Assembly: GCF_004514425.2 (NCBI RefSeq)
Contig: NZ_MYFN02000004.1
Location: forward strand, 62,001-126,000
Direction of reading: 5' to 3'
Source of the DNA: Shinella sumterensis
Lineage (GTDB): Bacteria > Pseudomonadota > Alphaproteobacteria > Rhizobiales > Rhizobiaceae
DNA: 64,000 nt
In this document: positions 41,783 to 50,730 of the stretch, piece after piece
How the letters are laid out: each line of letters opens with the position of its first letter
How positions within the stretch are numbered: position 1 is the first letter of the stretch
Translations under genes and position numbers: made by a program
Notes under the pieces: model-generated
Seen by the model: only the letters and a program-made list of their open reading frames with translations
The model's database searches: none
Told to the model about the DNA's origin: nothing

Positions 41783-43324
41783 ATGGCCGAAAGCCCCGCC
41801 GATCTCTCCGCAGCCCTCCTGATGACGCCGGTCCCGACCGCCGACTGGCTGGTCGTGCTGCCGCCCGCCTGGTGCATCCTTGCCGGCGCGGTTCTCCTGA
41901 TGCTGCGCAAGTCGCTGCACCTGCAGGCCTGGCTCGCGGTGCCGGCGCTTGCCATCCTCGTCGTGCTCGACGGGTTGCTGCTGCGCCATGTCCTCGCCAA
42001 CGGCCCGGTGACCATGGTGATGGGCCGCTGGCTGCCGCCGTTCGGCATCGCCTTCACCGCCGACCTGGCGGGCGTGCTCTTCGCGCTTGCCGGCGCTGTG
42101 GTGGCGCTGGCGGGCGCGGTCTATGCGCTTGCCGATATCGATGGCAGCGCGCGACGCTACGGCTTCTACCCGTTCCTGCTGCTGCTGATGGCCGGCGTCT
42201 CCGGCGCCTTCCTGACCGGCGACGTCTTCAACCTCTATGTCTGGTTCGAGGTGCTGCTGATCGCGTCCTTCGGCCTGATCACGCTGGGCTCCGAGCCGCG
42301 CCAGATCGACGGCGCGATCAAATACGCCTTCCTCAACCTGATCGCCACGACGCTGTTCCTCGTCACGACCGGCTATCTCTACGGCATCTTCGGCACGCTC
42401 AACATGGCCGACATCGCGGTGAAGGCGGCGGCCGGGCGCGACAGCCTGCCGCTGATGACGCTCGCCACGCTCTATCTGCTGGCCTTCGGCATGAAGGCCG
42501 CTGCCTTCCCGGTGAACTTCTGGCTGCCGGCCTCCTACCATACGCCGCGCATCGTCGTGGCCGCGCTCTTTGCCGGCCTGCTCACCAAGGTCGGCATCTA
42601 TGCGCTGCTGCGCACGCTCATCATGCTGTTTCCCGTCGAGCGCGAGGAACTGAGCTTCGTCATCGCGCTTGCCGGCACCGCCACGATGATCGTCGGCGCG
42701 CTCGGTGCGCTGGGCAACAGCGATATCCGCCGGGTGCTCGGCTATGTCGTCATATCCGGCATCGGCGTCATGCTCGCCGGCCTCTCGCTCGGCAGCCCGG
42801 GCGGCGTGGGCGGCGCGATCTTCTATGCGCTGCATTCCATGGTGGTGATGACGGCGCTCTACATGGCCGCGGGACTGGTGGGCCGGCTGGCCGGCAGCTT
42901 CGACCTCAACCGCCTCGGCGGGCTCTACGGCCGCTCGGCGCTGTTTTCCGCGCTGTCGCTCGTGCTGTTCTTCGCCGCATCGGGCCTGCCGCCCTTTTCC
43001 GGCTTCTGGCCCAAGGTCATGGTCGCCAAGGCGGCGCTGGATATCGGCGCCTGGTGGCTGGTGGCGGCCGTTTTCCTCACCGGCTTCCTCGTCACCATCG
43101 CGCTTGGCCGCGTCTTCGCGCTCGCCTATTGGCGGCCCGCGCCGGAACCGCTGCCGGCCACGGCCATCCCCGCAAGCCTGCTGCTGCCGCTGGCCGTCCT
43201 GATGGCGCTGACGGTGGCCTTCGGCCTGTTTCCCGAGGCCCTGCTGTCGACCATCCAGGCAGCCGCGCAGGGGTTGTCCGATCCGAGCGCCTATATCGGC
43301 TCGGTCTTTCCGGGAGGGACCTGA
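41783..43324 (+). CDS. mrpD: Mrp/Pha antiporter subunit D
   Basis: 513 residues, about 14 hydrophobic segments, NuoN/NuoM-like proton channel subunit. Conserved Glu in VWFEVLLIASFGLI and Lys in AFGMKAAAFPVNFWLPASYH. Begins 18 bases after mrpC. Confidence 0.95.
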   Translation: MAESPADLSAALLMTPVPTADWLVVLPPAWCILAGAVLLMLRKSLHLQAWLAVPALAILVVLDGLLLRHVLANGPVTMVMGRWLPPFGIAFTADLAGVLFALAGAVVALAGAVYALADIDGSARRYGFYPFLLLLMAGVSGAFLTGDVFNLYVWFEVLLIASFGLITLGSEPRQIDGAIKYAFLNLIATTLFLVTTGYLYGIFGTLNMADIAVKAAAGRDSLPLMTLATLYLLAFGMKAAAFPVNFWLPASYHTPRIVVAALFAGLLTKVGIYALLRTLIMLFPVEREELSFVIALAGTATMIVGALGALGNSDIRRVLGYVVISGIGVMLAGLSLGSPGGVGGAIFYALHSMVVMTALYMAAGLVGRLAGSFDLNRLGGLYGRSALFSALSLVLFFAASGLPPFSGFWPKVMVAKAALDIGAWWLVAAVFLTGFLVTIALGRVFALAYWRPAPEPLPATAIPASLLLPLAVLMALTVAFGLFPEALLSTIQAAAQGLSDPSAYIGSVFPGGT

Positions 43325-43325
43325 C

Positions 43326-43799
43326 ATGCGGCCTGCCGTCACCGTCGCGCTCTTCGCGCTTGTCTGGCTTGCCGTCTCCGGCAGCTTCACCATCCCCAAT
43401 CTGCTGCTGGGGCTCGCCGCCGGGGCGCTGTCGCTCTGGCTCATCCGGGGCCATATCCGGCCCGACGGCCGGCGCTTCCGGCCGCTGAAGGTGCTGTCGC
43501 TCGCCGTGCTGTTCATCAAGGAGCTGGCGCTGTCGGCCTGGAAGGTCGCGGTGCTGGTGGCGAGCCCGAAAATGGCGCTGAAGCCGGGCATCTTCGCCTT
43601 CCCGCTGACGGTCGACCGGGATTTCGAGATCACGCTGCTCGCCAACCTCATTACGCTGACGCCGGGCACGCTCTCCGTCGATGTCTCCGAGGACCGCAAG
43701 GTGCTCTATGTGCACGCGCTCGACTGCTCCGACCCGGCCGGCGCGCGGCGCGATATCGCCAACGGCTTCGAGAGGAAGATCATGGAGGCCTTCCGCTGA
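43326..43799 (+). CDS. mrpE: Mrp/Pha antiporter subunit E
   Basis: 157 residues with N-terminal hydrophobic segments and the family stretch [19 protein letters not shown]. Ends TGATG, sharing bases with the start of mrpF. Confidence 0.94.
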   Translation: MRPAVTVALFALVWLAVSGSFTIPNLLLGLAAGALSLWLIRGHIRPDGRRFRPLKVLSLAVLFIKELALSAWKVAVLVASPKMALKPGIFAFPLTVDRDFEITLLANLITLTPGTLSVDVSEDRKVLYVHALDCSDPAGARRDIANGFERKIMEAFR

Positions 43800-44155
43800 T
43801 GGGCGCTGCAACGATCCTTTCCGCCGCCTCGACGCTCGCGCTCGCGCTGATGTGCGTGGCCTTCTTCCTGACCGCATGGCGCGTCATCCGCGGCCCGACC
43901 CTGCCGGACCGCATCGTCGCGCTCGACATGCTGGTGGCCATCGCCATCGGCTTCATCGCCGTCATCGCCATCCGCACGGGCTTCAACCTCTATATCGACA
44001 TCGCCATCGCGCTCGGGCTGGTCGGCTTTCTCGCCACCGTCGCCTTCGCACGCTTCGTGCTGAGCCATGGCATGGCGGACGAAGGGGAAGAGCCGGCAGC
44101 CTCGCCGGCAAGGCCGGCGCGCGGCAAGGGCCGGCGCAAGGGGAGGGTGCGCTGA
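43799..44155 (+). CDS. mrpF: Mrp/Pha antiporter subunit F
   Basis: 118 residues, three hydrophobic segments, with [19 protein letters not shown]. The C-terminal ~25 residues are a basic Arg/Lys/Ala-rich tail, longer than in most MrpF proteins. Stop overlaps the start of mrpG. Confidence 0.93.
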   Translation: MGAATILSAASTLALALMCVAFFLTAWRVIRGPTLPDRIVALDMLVAIAIGFIAVIAIRTGFNLYIDIAIALGLVGFLATVAFARFVLSHGMADEGEEPAASPARPARGKGRRKGRVR

Positions 44156-44511
44156 TGCTCGATATCGTGCTTGCGCTCATTGTCGCCGTCATGCTCGTTT
44201 CCGGCGGCATCTTCGTCTTCCTGGCGGCGCTCGGCATCGTGCGCCTGCCCGATGTCTATACCCGCATGCACGCGGCCTCGAAGGCCGGCACGGTTGGCTC
44301 CGGCCTCATGCTGTTTGCGGCGGGCATCCACGCGCTCGATATCGCGATCTTCATGCGGGCCTTCGCCGGCTTCGTGTTCTTCGTGCTGACGGCGCCGGTG
44401 GCGGCCCATCTGCTCGCCCGGGCCGCGCACAAGGCCGGATATCGCCTCGCCAGGGTATCGGCGGTGGACGAGATGCGCGACGCGGAACGGCGGGACGCCA
44501 AGAAACGCTGA
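44155..44511 (+). CDS. mrpG: Mrp/Pha antiporter subunit G
   Basis: 118 residues, three hydrophobic segments, with [19 protein letters not shown] and [15 protein letters not shown]. Last gene of the operon; an AT-rich region follows. Confidence 0.94.
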   Translation: MLDIVLALIVAVMLVSGGIFVFLAALGIVRLPDVYTRMHAASKAGTVGSGLMLFAAGIHALDIAIFMRAFAGFVFFVLTAPVAAHLLARAAHKAGYRLARVSAVDEMRDAERRDAKKR

Positions 44512-44934
44512 CATTGCTTCCAATAGTATATTCTAAAACTTGGAATAGTTCTCACATTCTTGTGCACGCGGAGACTTGCGAAAATCTATCGCTTTGCGAT
44601 TGCAAGATAATGCTGGACATTGAATTGTGGAATGATATTTCAGATGAAGTAAAGCTGATGCGCTGATTTAATTCATGCCCATTTTTCCTGCTTAGGTTGT
44701 GCGTCTTCGTAATCTAGCTCGCCCGCTATAGGTTTCGTCGAGATCGCCGTGCAGAAGCGGATTGTGCGCTGGAGGGAATTATATTGGCGTAAAATTTCGG
44801 TGTTTTGGCTGACGCGCCCGCAAATCGGCGTCGTTTCGCGGCCCACTCACCGGGAACAAGGCTTTGTTCACAAATTGAAGTGTAGGCGGATGGAAAGAGA
44901 CTATCGGCTTGCGCGCGTGCGACAGGAGAAAGAC
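44512..44934. other. AT-rich mucR upstream region, no gene
   Basis: 423 bases at roughly 40-45% G+C in the first half, without a convincing ORF. It holds many T-A steps, as favoured by MucR/Ros binding, and a nested hairpin at 44575-44606 (outer CTTGC/GCAAG, inner ATCGC/GCGAT around TTT). It probably contains the mrp operon terminus and the autoregulated mucR promoter. Confidence 0.5.
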
Positions 44935-45369
44935 ATGACTGATAATACCCTTGCTTCCGGCTCCACTCTGCTCGTTGAACTGACCGCCGACATCGTGGCC
45001 GCCTATGTCGGCAACCACGTCGTGCCGGTTTCCGAACTGTCGGGCCTCATCGCCGATGTGCATTCCGCGCTGAACAACACGACGCAGCCTGCCGCTGCCG
45101 TCGAGGCACCGGTTGTCGCCGAAAAGCCGAAGCCGCCGGTCCCGGTGAAGAAGTCCGTGCAGAACGACTACATCATCTGCCTGGAAGACGGCCAGAAGTT
45201 CAAGTCGCTCAAGCGCCACCTGATGACCCACCACGGCATGACGCCGGAGGAATACCGCGAGAAGTGGGACCTGCCGGCCGATTATCCGATGGTCGCACCC
45301 GCCTATGCGGAAGCCCGTTCGCGCCTCGCCAAGGAAATGGGCCTTGGCCAGCGCCGCAAGGGCAAGTAA
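44935..45369 (+). CDS. mucR: MucR/Ros-family zinc-finger regulator
   Basis: 144 residues. The prokaryotic zinc finger is [20 protein letters not shown]: Cys82, His95 and His99/100, with Asp85 in place of the second Cys of Ros. The C-terminal [20 protein letters not shown] and [14 protein letters not shown] are near-universal in rhizobial Ros/MucR. These proteins repress exopolysaccharide, motility and horizontally acquired genes by binding AT-rich DNA. CAGGAG precedes ATG 44935; an in-frame TTG far upstream is not used. Confidence 0.95.
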   Translation: MTDNTLASGSTLLVELTADIVAAYVGNHVVPVSELSGLIADVHSALNNTTQPAAAVEAPVVAEKPKPPVPVKKSVQNDYIICLEDGQKFKSLKRHLMTHHGMTPEEYREKWDLPADYPMVAPAYAEARSRLAKEMGLGQRRKGK

Positions 45370-45395
45370 GCGCCGCATCGTCGTCGCAGGGATCG

Positions 45396-45429
45396 AAAGG
45401 CCGGCGTCTTAGGGGACGCCGGCCTTTTT
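45396..45429 (+). terminator. Intrinsic terminator of mucR
   Basis: AAAGGCCGGCGTC and GACGCCGGCCTTT form a perfect 13-bp stem with a six-base loop and run into TTTTTC. Confidence 0.92.
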
Positions 45430-45594
45430 CATGCCGCAAAGGGAAGGGTTAATAAGGAATAAAAGCCTATATATGGGGATGAATTTCAAAAAAATGTTAA
45501 GGTTTTCAAGGAAAGGTTGCGTTAAAGCGCTTCATTCATCCCCGTTTGCGCTCTAGGGTGTATGAATAAATTCCTATCAACGGAGTGGCTCTTC

Positions 45595-46059
45595 ATGCAT
45601 CAGTTTCTTGTCCAGCACGCCCGCCCGCCCTGCCGGCCCGTTTGCGCCGAGGCCGCGCCGGAAACCAAGAGCGCCGGACGGCTGGGCCGCCCGGCGCCGG
45701 GCCGCGCCATGGATGGTCCGGACGGGCCCATCGTGCCGCCCGACATCGCCTGCCGAATCGTCCGCCACCTCGTGCTGGAAATGACGGCGCTGGCGAGTGA
45801 CCGCCCGCTGTGGCGCCGCGACGGGCGCCGTTCCACCAGCCATGTGCGCCAGGTCGCCATGTATATATGCCATGTCGTGCTGAGCCTGCCGCTTGCGGAG
45901 ATCGGCGCGGCCTTCGGGCGCGACCGCACCACGGTCGGCCACGCCTGCCACAGGGTGGAGGATCGCCGCGACGACGCCTCCTTCGACGCTTTCGTCGCGT
46001 CGATCGAACGCGCCGTGCTGGCCGTCTTCGGTCCGTCGGGGATCGGCAGCCATGCGTGA
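45595..46059 (+). CDS. DnaA C-terminal-domain-like HTH protein
   Basis: 154 residues. The C-terminal half ([30 protein letters not shown]) matches the DNA-binding domain IV of the replication initiator DnaA; the AAA+ ATPase domain is absent. The first 60 residues are unstructured, Pro/Ala-rich. ATG 45595 has GGAG nine bases upstream; ATG 45562 is possible. It overlaps the next gene by eight bases and lies downstream of mucR. Likely a DNA-binding regulator, not a replication initiator. Confidence 0.85.
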   Translation: MHQFLVQHARPPCRPVCAEAAPETKSAGRLGRPAPGRAMDGPDGPIVPPDIACRIVRHLVLEMTALASDRPLWRRDGRRSTSHVRQVAMYICHVVLSLPLAEIGAAFGRDRTTVGHACHRVEDRRDDASFDAFVASIERAVLAVFGPSGIGSHA

Positions 46060-46855
46060 GGCGGCAATCGGGAAGGACGATGCGGCGCTCGCAAGGCTCC
46101 TGCGGTTCGTGCTCGCCGCAAGGGTGGCGATGCTCGGCGATGACGGCAGCCTGACGGACAGGGACGGGCGTACGATGCCCGCGACACCTGCGGTTCTCGC
46201 CCGGGCGCTGCGCGACGGCCTGCTCCGGCAGGAGGCGAGCCGGCTTGAGGCGACGCCCGAGGCGCGGGCCTATCTGAAGCGGCGGCTCGCCACCGCCGAA
46301 ACGCCTTTCGCAGGCCAGCACCGCGACCTCGCGGGCGTCACGGTGGTGCAGGACGGTGCGCGCGCGATGGCGGTGATGAACCGGCTGGAATCGCCGTTGT
46401 CAGGTATTGCACGGCTGAAGGAGAAATCCGGCGAGGCCTATCTGCCGGAAAGCGCGATTGCCGCTGGCGAGCGCCTGCATGCGGATTTCACCCGCGGCGG
46501 CCTGCAGCCGCGCATGACCATGTCCTGGGAGCCGCGCATCGCCAGCCGCCAGAAGGGCGGGGCGGGTGCGGCCCGTGAGATCAGCGACACGGCGCTGGCG
46601 GCACGCCTGCGCGTCGCCCGTGCCGTGGAGGCCATCGGCCCGGAACTGTCGGGCGTGGCGCTGGATGTCTGCTGCTTCATGAAGGGACTGGAAACGGTGG
46701 AGCGCGAACGGCAATGGCCGGCCCGCTCCGCCAAGCTGATGCTGCGCGCCGCCCTCATGGCGCTCGCCCGCCACTACGCCCCGCCGCCGCCCGCCGGAGG
46801 GCCGCGTGCGCATCGATGGGGAGCGGAGGGCTATCGGCCGGAGCTGGGGCGGTGA
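46052..46855 (+). CDS. DUF6456 protein
   Basis: 267 residues. The C-terminal half ([60 protein letters not shown]) matches DUF6456, an all-helical family found in Rhizobiales. The N-terminal ~90 residues resemble a small winged-helix region. ATG 46052 overlaps the stop of the DnaA-like gene, so both are co-translated. Function unknown; DNA binding or replication/cell-cycle control is plausible from context only. Confidence 0.85.
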   Translation: MREAAIGKDDAALARLLRFVLAARVAMLGDDGSLTDRDGRTMPATPAVLARALRDGLLRQEASRLEATPEARAYLKRRLATAETPFAGQHRDLAGVTVVQDGARAMAVMNRLESPLSGIARLKEKSGEAYLPESAIAAGERLHADFTRGGLQPRMTMSWEPRIASRQKGGAGAAREISDTALAARLRVARAVEAIGPELSGVALDVCCFMKGLETVERERQWPARSAKLMLRAALMALARHYAPPPPAGGPRAHRWGAEGYRPELGR

Positions 46856-46888
46856 GTGCGGGATGAGGGGGCTTGCGGCGGCGAGCGC

Positions 46889-47308
46889 TTACGCCGCGGC
46901 CTTCATCGCCGCTTCCTCGCGGATGCGCTTGACCATGGAGCGCAGGCCGTTGGCGCGCTGGGAGGAGAGGTGTTCGACGAGGCCGATCTCGTTGAAGGTG
47001 TCGATGGCGTCGAGTGCGGCGATCTCGGAGGCCCGCTTGCCGGAATAGATGGCGAGCACGATGGCGACGAGGCCGCGCACGATATGCGCATCCGAATCGC
47101 CCTCAAAGGTCATGACCGGGTCGGCGCCGCCGGCGCTGTGGCTGACGAGCCAGACCTGGCTGGCGCAGCCCTGCACCTTGTTGGCCGCCGTGCGCTTGTC
47201 CTCCGCCAGATCCGGCAGCGCCTTGCCGAGCTCGATGACATAGCGGTAGCGGTCCTCCCACTCGTCGAGAAAGGCGAAGTCGTCGATGATCTGCGTAAGC
47301 TCTGCCAT
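46889..47308 (-). CDS. sufE: SufE-family sulfur acceptor
   Basis: 139 residues. Cys48 in NKVQGCASQVWL is the persulfide-accepting residue of SufE, which takes sulfur from the cysteine desulfurase SufS for Fe-S cluster assembly. IVLAIYSGKRASEI is also conserved. Start at ATG 47308. It stands apart from any suf operon in this window, as is common for rhizobial sufE. Confidence 0.92.
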   Translation of the reverse strand: MAELTQIIDDFAFLDEWEDRYRYVIELGKALPDLAEDKRTAANKVQGCASQVWLVSHSAGGADPVMTFEGDSDAHIVRGLVAIVLAIYSGKRASEIAALDAIDTFNEIGLVEHLSSQRANGLRSMVKRIREEAAMKAAA

Positions 47309-47390
47309 GGTCCGTCCATTCCGCTGTTCGCCTTCATATAGGCGAGGGCACGGGCGATTTGAACCGAAAACCGCCTGCTCGCGACGCATG

Positions 47391-47429
47391 AAAAAAGAAA
47401 CGCCGCAGGGAACGGGTCCGTGCGGCGGT
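47391..47429 (-). terminator. Intrinsic terminator of DUF5330 gene
   Basis: On the minus strand the arms CGCCGCACGGA and TCCCTGCGGCG (one mismatch) around CCCGT are followed by TTTCTTTTTTC, 44 bases after the DUF5330 stop. Confidence 0.8.
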
Positions 47430-47472
47430 TGCAATGCAACGAGTCAGGCAGGCAGTAAAAGGTGAAAGAGGC

Positions 47473-47892
47473 TCAGCTCTTGCGATCGGGACGACGGGTC
47501 GGGATGGCGACGGTGCCGGTGATGACCTCGTCCTCGGCATTGATGGTGGCGACGGCCGGAAGCGGCTGGTTCAGCGCTTCCTTCTTCGAATGGGCGGTCT
47601 GGCTGGCCTCGTCTTCGGCGAACTGGGTGTCGAGGAACTGGTAGGCGATGCGCGCACCCTCGCGGGCCCGGTGGCCGAGTGCGACGAAGGTTTCGCTGCC
47701 CTTCTCGCAGACATCGGGTTTTTCCAGGCACAGCGCCGTCAGGTAGTGAACGGCTTCCGTGGCGGCGGTGAAGGTATCGCCGATCTGCACGGTCGGGCCG
47801 TTTTCCAGCTTCGACGCCGATTCAGGGCTCAGGAACGGGAGCAGGACCAGAACCAGTGAGAACCAGAACGTTCCCTTGATCAGAAACCACAT
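47473..47892 (-). CDS. DUF5330 protein
   Basis: 139 residues with an N-terminal hydrophobic segment (MWFLIKGTFWFSLVLVLLPF) that anchors or exports it. The mature part with a cysteine pair (LCLEKPDVCEKG) and FVALGHRAREGARIAYQFLD matches DUF5330, a Rhizobiales family of unknown function. Own promoter region and own terminator. Confidence 0.85.
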   Translation of the reverse strand: MWFLIKGTFWFSLVLVLLPFLSPESASKLENGPTVQIGDTFTAATEAVHYLTALCLEKPDVCEKGSETFVALGHRAREGARIAYQFLDTQFAEDEASQTAHSKKEALNQPLPAVATINAEDEVITGTVAIPTRRPDRKS

Positions 47893-48375
47893 CGCTTGCC
47901 ATCCTCGTTAGGGCCTGGGCTCTTTGCGGCCTTCGGCTTGATTGGTCCTTGGCGAACCGTTGATGCGAGAATAGGGCCCGGAAGGAAATTCCCCTTTGCA
48001 AGAATCATTCGGGTTTTGCCCAGTTTTGATTAAAATTCGAACGAATCCGACCTTCCCGGGCATTTGAGGCAGATTTTAGCATTCCCCGTTAAGGATGATG
48101 GCGTCGTCCACAGCCGCGAGCCCCCGGAACGCCCGAGAACGCCATGGGGCCGCTTTGCCCCAGAAGTTAATATGAACAGAAAAATGCCGCAAAATGAGGC
48201 GCTTACGCCCCGTTAACCACGCCGGACGAATGGCCGTTGGATTGCCCCGAAATGGGATTTTTCGGCCTTTTTCGCCCCCTTCCGGGCCCCTGCGTTTATT
48301 GTTTCCTTAAGTCGCCGGTGCGATTTTGGGCTCACATAAAAAGTACATGAACGGCAGGGTTTTGCGTTGCGCCAC
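47893..48375. other. 483-base divergent intergenic region
   Basis: Region between the DUF5330 gene and the kinase gene. It holds several TTAA and GTTAA motifs (for example at 48092, 48158 and 48214) but no pair at CtrA spacing, and a run of AT-rich sequence near 47995-48060. I see no ORF or RNA gene I can support; it must contain both divergent promoters. Confidence 0.4.
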
Positions 48376-49923
48376 ATGAACAACATCGCTGACAGAATGG
48401 CCGCCCGTCTGGGCGCCGTTGCCGGCGTTGCTGGTGCCGATACTGCTGATACGCGCCCCTCTGCCGCGTTGCGCGCGACCACGCTTGCCCTTCTGGCCGC
48501 CGTGCCCGGCCTGCCGCTGGTGCTGTCCGCCGTCATGCCCGCCTCCGCGGCGCTCCCGGCCGGCGTGGCGCTCGCCGGCGCCGGCGCGCTTTTGGCGACG
48601 GCTGCAAACGCCGTGCGCAAGCCCGCGCCCGCACCCGTGCGCAGCTTCTCCGAAGAACTGGCCGTCACGGCGCCGGAAGCCGTCTCGCCCTACGATCTCT
48701 TCGCCGGCCTGGTGACTTTGCACGATGCGCGCGGTTTCGTGACCGCCGTGCACGGCCGCGACAAGGCCGATGTGCTTTCCTGGATGCGCGACCCGATCGG
48801 CCGCGGCTACCTCGACCAGATCCATGTGTCCGACCGGATCGGCTTCCTCGCCGCGATCGACCGCCTGCGCCAGGGCGCCACGCGCGAGACCGTCGATATC
48901 CGCATCGACCGGCCGAGCCTCGGCGCCGATGCCGAGCAGTTCATGCATATGCGCGTGGAAATGACGGCGCTTGCCGGCCCTGACGGCGCGCTGATGGCCG
49001 TCGTCGCCCAGTCGCACGACATTTCCGCCGAAGCCCGGCTGAAGGGCGAGAACGTGCGCCGCGCCGCCGACGCCGAATCGGCCAACGACGCCAAGACCCG
49101 CTTCCTTGCGGCCGTCAGCCATGAGCTGCGCACGCCGCTCAACGCCATTCTCGGCTTCTCCGACGTGCTGTCGGGCGAGTATTTCGGCAAGCTGGAAAAC
49201 GATCGCCAGCGGGAATATGTCGCGCTCATCCACCAGTCGGGTTCGCACCTGCTGTCGGTGGTCAACACCATGCTGGATGTCTCCAAGATCGAGGCGGGCC
49301 GCTACGAGCTTCTGACGGAGCCGTTCGTCGTCGCCGACAGCGTGAAGGCCTGCGAGCAGATGCTCGGCCTCCAGGCGCGCGACAAGGGGATCCAGCTGAC
49401 GAGCCGCGTGCCGCGCGCCGTCGGCGAGGCCGTGGCCGACCAGCGGGCGATCCAGCAGATCCTGATCAATCTCGTCGGCAACGCCATCAAGTTCACCGAC
49501 CGCGGCGGCATCGTCACCATCGATGCGGCGCGCGAGGGCAAGGACCTGCTGCTCATCGTCAGCGACACCGGCATCGGCATTCCCGCCGACAAGCTGGCGC
49601 TGATCGGCCAGCCCTTCATGCAGGTCCAGAACGAATATACGCGCAAATACGAAGGCACCGGGCTCGGCCTGTCGCTGGTCAAGGGGCTCGTCGCCCTGCA
49701 TGGCGGCAGCCTGACGATCCAGAGCCAGCCGGGCGAGGGCACCGTCATCACCGTCCGCATCGCGGCGGACGGTTCGGGCGTCGTGAACGACGCGAGCGGC
49801 CGGGCGGCATCGTCCACCGTCGATTTCCCGCCCCGCCTTGCGAGCGACAAAGAGACCGTTTACGAGCCGTCGAACGATGGCAAGGACACGCAAGATGAAC
49901 GCGCACGTCAGAAGACAGCCTGA
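48376..49923 (+). CDS. PAS-containing sensor histidine kinase
   Basis: 515 residues. Two hydrophobic segments (~37-80), a PAS domain (~105-220), a HisKA domain with phosphorylated His249 in SHELRTPLNAILGFSD, and an HATPase domain with N-box NLVGNAIKFTDRGG, G1 SDTGIGIP and G2 YEGTGLGLSLVKGL. The HisKA sequence belongs to the DivJ/PleC/PdhS-like group that feeds DivK and CtrA in alphaproteobacteria, but exact identity is not certain. ATG 48376 chosen over TTG 48367. The 3' end overlaps the next gene by 29 bases. Confidence 0.9.
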   Translation: MNNIADRMAARLGAVAGVAGADTADTRPSAALRATTLALLAAVPGLPLVLSAVMPASAALPAGVALAGAGALLATAANAVRKPAPAPVRSFSEELAVTAPEAVSPYDLFAGLVTLHDARGFVTAVHGRDKADVLSWMRDPIGRGYLDQIHVSDRIGFLAAIDRLRQGATRETVDIRIDRPSLGADAEQFMHMRVEMTALAGPDGALMAVVAQSHDISAEARLKGENVRRAADAESANDAKTRFLAAVSHELRTPLNAILGFSDVLSGEYFGKLENDRQREYVALIHQSGSHLLSVVNTMLDVSKIEAGRYELLTEPFVVADSVKACEQMLGLQARDKGIQLTSRVPRAVGEAVADQRAIQQILINLVGNAIKFTDRGGIVTIDAAREGKDLLLIVSDTGIGIPADKLALIGQPFMQVQNEYTRKYEGTGLGLSLVKGLVALHGGSLTIQSQPGEGTVITVRIAADGSGVVNDASGRAASSTVDFPPRLASDKETVYEPSNDGKDTQDERARQKTA

Positions 49924-50614
49924 GCGGGGGCCGAAGGGCCAGGCCCGCAAGGGCCGGTCCGGCGGACGCAACCAGCCGCAACGCCGGCCGAATGTCGCGA
50001 TCACCGCGCTTTCGGCGCTGGGCGGCCTCGTCGCGCGCTATCCCGGCACCGTGGGCGGCACCGCCGCCTTCGTCGTCGTCTTCTCCTTCGTGGCGGCCAA
50101 TGCGCTGTGGTATCAGCCGGGCGGCCATCCGTCGCCGTTCCTGAAAACCCGGTCCGCCGACAATTCGCTGGGCTTCACCGCCACGCAGCCGGAGCCGAAG
50201 GACGTCACGACCTTCGTCATCGAGCGCGAGGGGGAGGAAGGCGACCAGCCCGAAGTGACCGACGTCACACCCGCCGAGCGCCCCTTCGACGAGGTCGCGG
50301 CACTGGTGGAGAAGAGCGCCGCCGAGGTGCCTGTCGCCAAGGAAGAAGCCGATCCGGTCGCCGCCGCCATCCTGCGCGCCGAGGCCGATCCGGGCGTGAC
50401 TTCGGCGGTGGCCAAGCCCGTTCCGAGCGAGCTCGTGATGCAGATCCAGAAGGGCCTGAGCAACATCGCCTATGCCGACATCGCCGTGGACGGGCTGATC
50501 GGCGAGAAGACGCGCACCGCCATCCGCCATTTCGAGAAGCATTACCGGCTGCCGGTCACGGGCGAGCCCAACGAGCAGGTTCTTGCCAAGCTCAAGGATA
50601 TCGGCGCGCTGTAA
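49895..50614 (+). CDS. Membrane-anchored peptidoglycan-binding-fold protein
   Basis: 239 residues: a basic Arg/Gln-rich cytoplasmic N-terminus, one transmembrane segment (about residues 49-70), an acidic Pro/Glu-rich periplasmic linker, and a C-terminal PG_binding_1-type repeat (IQKGLSNIAYADIAVDGLIG, EKTRTAIRHFEKHYRLPVTG). AAGGA precedes ATG 49895. The overlap with the kinase gene suggests co-expression, so the protein may link cell wall state to the kinase. Confidence 0.85.
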   Translation: MNAHVRRQPERGPKGQARKGRSGGRNQPQRRPNVAITALSALGGLVARYPGTVGGTAAFVVVFSFVAANALWYQPGGHPSPFLKTRSADNSLGFTATQPEPKDVTTFVIEREGEEGDQPEVTDVTPAERPFDEVAALVEKSAAEVPVAKEEADPVAAAILRAEADPGVTSAVAKPVPSELVMQIQKGLSNIAYADIAVDGLIGEKTRTAIRHFEKHYRLPVTGEPNEQVLAKLKDIGAL

Positions 50615-50730
50615 GGACGGCTTAGACGAAAGTCTTAAGCCTACAACGTGCCGCTACGTCAGGTTGTCTTAAAGGAAGCGTTAACCCTGTCCCCGGATGA
50701 TTGCGCGATCATCGGGAGGATCGACGAGCC

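Noticed and set aside
50669-50690. TTAA pair upstream of the MCP gene as a CtrA site
   Set aside because: Spacing is 8 rather than 7 bases, and the TTAA halves are only loosely placed.
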